38,854 bases of DNA. Origin: Microcaldota archaeon. GTDB lineage: Archaea > Micrarchaeota > Micrarchaeia > Micrarchaeales > CABMGC01. The notes under the pieces are model-generated. The model made no database searches, was not told where the DNA came from, and worked only from the letters and a program-made list of their open reading frames with translations. Numbering within the stretch: the stretch's first letter is position 1; each line of letters begins with the position of its first letter. Below, in pieces: positions 34,319-38,854 of this stretch. Where the stretch lies: the NCBI GenBank assembly GCA_021828295.1, contig JAKASF010000007.1, forward strand, positions 1 through 38,854. Reading direction: 5' to 3'. The translations under genes and the position numbers were made by a program.

Positions 34319-35952
34319 ACAAGGAGATCTACATATGGGTGGCTGTGATACTTGCGATAGTATCGGTTGCGCTATACTTCAGGTACTTCTATCAGCCGGC
34401 GGTGAGCATCGCGCTGGGCCTGAGCCCGAGCTCGCAGCCAGCGCTCTACCCGTACCAGAAGGCTGCTTTCGAGATAAACGTGTTCAACAACGGCAGCAGC
34501 GCCATAAGCAACATGAGCCTCGGCGTGGTGATTAATGGAAACCTCAGCACGCTCTACAAGGTCACGCTCCCCGCAGGGAAGCAGACCTCCATCGCATTCA
34601 ACTATTCGCCCACCGCGGCCGGCAGCTACAACATAAGCGTGGTGGCCGACCCGGGCAGGCTCTACAACATAGCTGACAGGTCGCACTCGAGCGCAGGCGC
34701 ATCGATAGCGGTGCTTGCTGCCGAGAATGCCACACCGTCTGCCTTGCTGCCAAAGGACAACATAAGCTCGTTCAGGCAGGCGACGGTCACGAATGGCGCA
34801 TACCTGCTCGGCACATATCTCTACGACCAGTTCAACATCAGCACATTCACGCTTACGGGCAACGGACAGGTCAATGCCTTCCTGAAACCCATCCTCAACC
34901 TCACCGCCGACTACATAAGGAACATAAGCGTGGCCGAGGCAGACTACCTTGGCAACGGCAGCGTCTATTCCGTCTGGATAAAGGGATACATCTCGCCCAG
35001 TATATTTGCAGCCGCGACAACGGGATCTGCGCTCAGCACAGTAAACGTGAGCACGAACGACGGCACCGCCACGTTCATCAAGATGCTCAACGACACCACT
35101 TTCTGCGGCTGGTACTCTGACGGCTGGATAAAGATACTTGCGGAGAACGGCACAGCGCCGTGCTACTCGATAATAAACCAGAGCGTGAACGCGGGCGCTG
35201 TAAATGAGGGCGGACTCGGAAGCAGGTTCTCCAGTAACCTCACTGCGGATAACGCGACACTGCTTGCCAACTACAGCACCACAGGCGCCAGCGGAGATTC
35301 CCTCGCAAAGCTCTTCATAGTGAGCAACTCCTCTTTTGTTTACGATACCGTGTCTAACGTGAGCAGCGGTTGGAACACTACCTGCTTTGGAATCATAAGC
35401 GCGGCCAACAATACATCCTTCTGCAGCAGCTACGTCTTCCCTAAGTCGGGATCCATAGGCGCGATCTCGCTTGTCAAGACCACTGCCTACAAAGGAGCGT
35501 ACAACCTTACGGCCTTTGCTCTGATAAACACGAGCAGCGTGCTGAGTCGGGTCGGAACGCTGACAGGAATGCTATCGAGATTGAACGTAAGCGGACCTTC
35601 GTTGACATTTACTTCGGGCATTGTAAACTCGTGCGCCTTCAACGCTTCTGTAGGATGCAGCGGCCTCGTCTACAACAACGGTACCGTCTCGTTCACTCTG
35701 AAGAACAATGCGGGAGATGGCATACACCTGAACAGCGTGAGCTGCTACACGCAAGCGAGCGTGTTCAGCACACCGCTCAACTACACGCTCAGGGCGGGGA
35801 ACGAGTCTGACGTGAGCACGCCATGCTACAGCTTCACTACGAAACTAGGAGGGGGCATCTCGCTCGACCTTCACCTGAACCTGCTCCTGAACTACACTAT
35901 CTCCAACTCGACGCAGCTGCTCAACGGAACCGCGTTCGTGCCATTTGGCTAG
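34315..35952 (+). CDS. Membrane-anchored, sequon-rich putative surface glycoprotein
   Basis: N-terminal TM IYIWVAVILAIVSVALYFRYFY; CARDB-like FEINVFNNGSSAISNMSLGVVINGN...; over 30 N-x-S/T sequons counted by eye in about 545 aa. Confidence 0.85.
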   Translation: MNKEIYIWVAVILAIVSVALYFRYFYQPAVSIALGLSPSSQPALYPYQKAAFEINVFNNGSSAISNMSLGVVINGNLSTLYKVTLPAGKQTSIAFNYSPTAAGSYNISVVADPGRLYNIADRSHSSAGASIAVLAAENATPSALLPKDNISSFRQATVTNGAYLLGTYLYDQFNISTFTLTGNGQVNAFLKPILNLTADYIRNISVAEADYLGNGSVYSVWIKGYISPSIFAAATTGSALSTVNVSTNDGTATFIKMLNDTTFCGWYSDGWIKILAENGTAPCYSIINQSVNAGAVNEGGLGSRFSSNLTADNATLLANYSTTGASGDSLAKLFIVSNSSFVYDTVSNVSSGWNTTCFGIISAANNTSFCSSYVFPKSGSIGAISLVKTTAYKGAYNLTAFALINTSSVLSRVGTLTGMLSRLNVSGPSLTFTSGIVNSCAFNASVGCSGLVYNNGTVSFTLKNNAGDGIHLNSVSCYTQASVFSTPLNYTLRAGNESDVSTPCYSFTTKLGGGISLDLHLNLLLNYTISNSTQLLNGTAFVPFG

Positions 35953-35958
35953 AGGCAT

Positions 35959-38727
35959 ATGCCTGTCGATCCCTACCAGATATTCCTGAGGCGATTCGGA
36001 AGCTTCACAGACATACAGAATGCGGCGTTCAAGCGAATAGAGAACGGGGAGAACTGCGTAATAACTGCCCCTACAGGCAGCGGCAAGACCGAGGCGGCGG
36101 CGCTGCCGCTCTTCGGAAGGGTGGGAAAGGAGGAAAACAAGGCTGGTATACAGCTCATCTATATCACCCCGCTAAGGGCGTTGAACAGGGACATGATGAA
36201 GCGACTGAACGTGCTTGCCGAGGAGATGGGAATAAGCATCTCGGTAAGGCACGGCGACACGCCGACGAAGGAGAGACAGCTCCAGGCCGCAAAGCCGCCG
36301 CAAATCCTGATAACCACGCCGGAGACGCTGCAGAACCTTTTCCTTTCGAATAGGCTGAGGAACGCGCTGGCTAACGTCAAGGCGGTCGTGGTCGACGAAC
36401 TGCACGAGCTGTACTCGAACAAGAGAGGGGCGCAGCTGGCCGTGGCGCTGGAGCGCTTGGAGGAACTAGCCCATGGCTATCAGAGAATAGGGATAAGCGC
36501 GACGCTGGGCAACTCTGAAGAGGCGCGCAGGTTCCTGTGCGGAAGCAGGCCGTGCGCTCTAGTCGACGCGAAGAGCGAGAAGGAGATAAGCGTGGTCATA
36601 GAGATGCCACAGCAGCCCGAGAAAGCCTATGCTGAGTTCAGGCAGAAATTCAACCTGGATGCGCCAACTCTCGCAAGGATAGAGAGGGTTTCGGCGCTCG
36701 TGAAGGACTCGGAGTCTACGCTGATCTTCGCTAACACGAGGCAGGTGGTCGAGTCCCTCGGAAGCAAGCTCGTATACTTCAACAGGATGGAGCCTTTCGG
36801 GGGAATAGGAGTGCACCACAGCTCTCTGGACAAGGAGGAGAGGATAAAGGTGGAGAACGAGTTCAAGGAGGGAAAGGTAAAGAGCATAATAGCGACGAGC
36901 TCTCTCGAGCTGGGCATAGACATCGGCTCGATAAACTTGGTGGTGCAGTACGGGTCTCCGAGACAGGTCGTAAGGCTCGTACAGAGAGTGGGGCGGGGAG
37001 GACACAGGACCAAGGAGGTCTCCTACGGAAAGGTCATAGTGGCCAACAACATAGAAACCCTCGAGTCGCTCGCGATAATCAGGCAGATGGAACGCGGCAA
37101 CATAGAGAAGCACGAGATAGAGGACGGCGCACTCGATGTACTTGCAAACCAGATCTGCGCCATGGCGCTTGAATACAAGAAGCTCGAATCGAAAAAAATC
37201 CTTGAGATAGTAAGGCGTTCTGCGCCCTATTCTGGACTCAAGCAGCAAACGTTTGACAAGGTGCTGGCGTTTCTGGACGGCGAGCGGCTGGTGAGGTCCA
37301 AGGACGGGAATGTAAGCATAGGCTACAGATCCAGGGGCTATTTCTTCTCAAACATAAGCGTGATACCAGACACGATACGGTTCTTCGTGAAGAGCACGAT
37401 AGGCAACAGGATAATATCAACAGTGGATGAGCAGTTCGCGACAAACTACCTTGAGGAAGGGGCCACGTTCATAACAAAGGGGTTGCCGTGGAAGGTTGTC
37501 AGCATAGAGAAGGACACGATATTCGTAGAGCAAAGCGATGAGTTTGAGGCCGCGATACCTGACTGGGAGGGAGAGGACATACCCGTCTCTAGAGACACGG
37601 CGGAGGGGGTGTACGATATATTTGATGAGGGGATACTGGACGAGAGCGCTAATGTAGGGAAACCCACTGCCAGCACAGCAGCCAAGTTCATTGAGTCGCA
37701 GAAGAAGTACTTCAAACCTGCAAAGGACACGCTCGCTATAGAGGAACTCGATGGGTATTCGGTGGCCCATATGCCGCTCGGCAAGCTCGCGAACGAGTTC
37801 TTGGGAAGGATCGTGAGCTACATAGCCACGCAGACGGCAGGCGGAAGGGTATCTGTAAGGGCGACTCCGTATGCGCTGATTGTGGACTTTGCCGGGGCGA
37901 AGCACAGGCCCAGCATAAAGAAAGTGTTCGAAACGATGAAGAACTACGATCTGGAGGGCGTGGTGAGCAGCGACAGCTTTATCGCAAGCACCGACCTCTT
38001 CAGATACAAGTTCGTGCAGGTGTGCAAGCTCTTCGGGATAGTGGAGAAGAAAGCCACTATAACAAAGAGCAGCGCCGACAGGCTTATCGGCTTCTACAGG
38101 GACTCGCCGCTTGCAGAGGAGACAATCAGGGACCTGAAGAAGAACTACTTCGACATGCCGGACGCGCTGGAGTTCATCAACGGACTAAGGAAAGGAAGCA
38201 TACGCGTGGCTGTTTTTGAGGGCCCGGCATCCCCCTTGGCAGAGGAGATAATGCGGGCGACTTATAATTACAGGGAGCTGCTGTTGCCTGTTTTGCCAGA
38301 CGAGGCCTCGATCAACGAGCTGGAGCACAAGATTAACGAGAAGAAGATCGAGCTGCTGTGCACGTATTGCGGGATGGAATTCGCGAAACAGGTCTCGGTG
38401 CAGAAAGAGGAACCGATAAGGTGCCCGAGGTGCAAGAGCCCCATGATATGCATGGGGGGCGATGGCAAGGCGAGGGCCGTGAAGAGGAAGATCGCTGGCA
38501 AAGAGTTAGATTTCACCGATAGAAAGAGCCACGGGGAGGCGCTGCGCGAGGCGGGGCTCGTGGAAGCGTACGGGAGCAAGGCGGTCGCCGCTATGTCCGT
38601 GTATGGCATCGGCACTGCCACGGCAGCAAGGATGCTGAAACTGCTCAGGAAGAGTCACAGGCAGTTCCTGATCGACCTGATAGAGGCCCAGAAGAACTTC
38701 GTGAGGACTAAGAAGTACTGGAAATGA
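35959..38727 (+). CDS. lhr: Lhr-type (large helicase-related) superfamily 2 helicase
   Basis: ITAPTGSGKTEAAALPLF; VVDELHEL; GISATLGN; IATSSLELGIDIGSINLVVQYGSPRQVVRLVQRVGRGGHR; C-terminal CTYCG...CPRCKSPM. Confidence 0.95.
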   Translation: MPVDPYQIFLRRFGSFTDIQNAAFKRIENGENCVITAPTGSGKTEAAALPLFGRVGKEENKAGIQLIYITPLRALNRDMMKRLNVLAEEMGISISVRHGDTPTKERQLQAAKPPQILITTPETLQNLFLSNRLRNALANVKAVVVDELHELYSNKRGAQLAVALERLEELAHGYQRIGISATLGNSEEARRFLCGSRPCALVDAKSEKEISVVIEMPQQPEKAYAEFRQKFNLDAPTLARIERVSALVKDSESTLIFANTRQVVESLGSKLVYFNRMEPFGGIGVHHSSLDKEERIKVENEFKEGKVKSIIATSSLELGIDIGSINLVVQYGSPRQVVRLVQRVGRGGHRTKEVSYGKVIVANNIETLESLAIIRQMERGNIEKHEIEDGALDVLANQICAMALEYKKLESKKILEIVRRSAPYSGLKQQTFDKVLAFLDGERLVRSKDGNVSIGYRSRGYFFSNISVIPDTIRFFVKSTIGNRIISTVDEQFATNYLEEGATFITKGLPWKVVSIEKDTIFVEQSDEFEAAIPDWEGEDIPVSRDTAEGVYDIFDEGILDESANVGKPTASTAAKFIESQKKYFKPAKDTLAIEELDGYSVAHMPLGKLANEFLGRIVSYIATQTAGGRVSVRATPYALIVDFAGAKHRPSIKKVFETMKNYDLEGVVSSDSFIASTDLFRYKFVQVCKLFGIVEKKATITKSSADRLIGFYRDSPLAEETIRDLKKNYFDMPDALEFINGLRKGSIRVAVFEGPASPLAEEIMRATYNYRELLLPVLPDEASINELEHKINEKKIELLCTYCGMEFAKQVSVQKEEPIRCPRCKSPMICMGGDGKARAVKRKIAGKELDFTDRKSHGEALREAGLVEAYGSKAVAAMSVYGIGTATAARMLKLLRKSHRQFLIDLIEAQKNFVRTKKYWK

Positions 38728-38854
38728 CTACTCTCTTTTTGAAAGAATCTCGCCTTTCACAGCCCAGCTTTGCGAATCTCCTTCAAACACGTTTGCTTCC
38801 ATATCGGCTGCCCTTACGCTGAGAATGGAAGAGACGTCATCCACTATAGATCGG
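38728..38854 (-). CDS. 3' end of an unidentified gene truncated by the window edge
   Basis: Manual translation ...SIVDDVSSILSVRAADMEANVFEGDSQSWAVKGEILSKRE*, open to the window edge; convergent with lhr. Confidence 0.55.
   Translation of the reverse strand, partial: RSIVDDVSSILSVRAADMEANVFEGDSQSWAVKGEILSKRE

Noticed and set aside
36193-36212. Additional C/D-box-like ATGATGA...CTGA inside lhr
   Set aside because: Spacing between boxes too short (5 nt), no C'/D' pair, wholly inside a conserved coding region.
38380-38460. Zinc-ribbon in the Lhr C-terminus as novel fusion
   Set aside because: Archaeal Lhr-type helicases with C-terminal cysteine motifs are, to my knowledge, already known.
1-38854. 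CRISPR array, defence island or transposon
   Set aside because: No regularly spaced direct repeats, no cas or transposase motifs, no flanking terminal repeats with duplication seen.

Overview
The window is gene-dense archaeal chromosome. The small, fused and orphan-rich gene set suggests a DPANN/Micrarchaeota-like lineage, but that placement is an inference. Recognisable genes: thermosome, AglB/STT3 oligosaccharyltransferase, a geranylgeranyl-reductase family flavoprotein, HisRS, thioredoxin, a histone, a PRC-barrel protein, RpoP/Rpo12 (44 codons, absent from the ORF track), and most of the archaeal exosome/proteasome superoperon (psmA-SBDS-rrp4-rrp41-rrp42-rpl37ae) on the minus strand. Also present are a plus-strand Mrp-Orc1/Cdc6-Rpp30-Pop5-HAD operon, an SSB/RPA-like OB-fold protein, a beta-CASP nuclease, ADP-forming acyl-CoA synthetase (beta+alpha), Mre11, a DHH phosphoesterase, prefoldin beta, a sequon-rich membrane-anchored surface protein and an Lhr-type helicase. 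No CRISPR array, rRNA, tRNA or transposon was seen. Main leads: (1) a textbook C/D-box sRNA architecture directly abutting the histone start codon; (2) a three-fold HTH-repeat orphan inserted in opposite orientation into the superoperon; (3) a thioredoxin frame with no usable start, repairable by one base in a T4 run at the predicted leaderless start; (4) an AglB with an N-terminal membrane plus coiled-coil extension; (5) an orphan with an HExxHxxGxxxH motif; (6) a 633-aa orphan upstream of psmA; (7) a structured, AT-rich intergenic region before the SSB gene. No homology searches were run; all assignments come from reading motifs.
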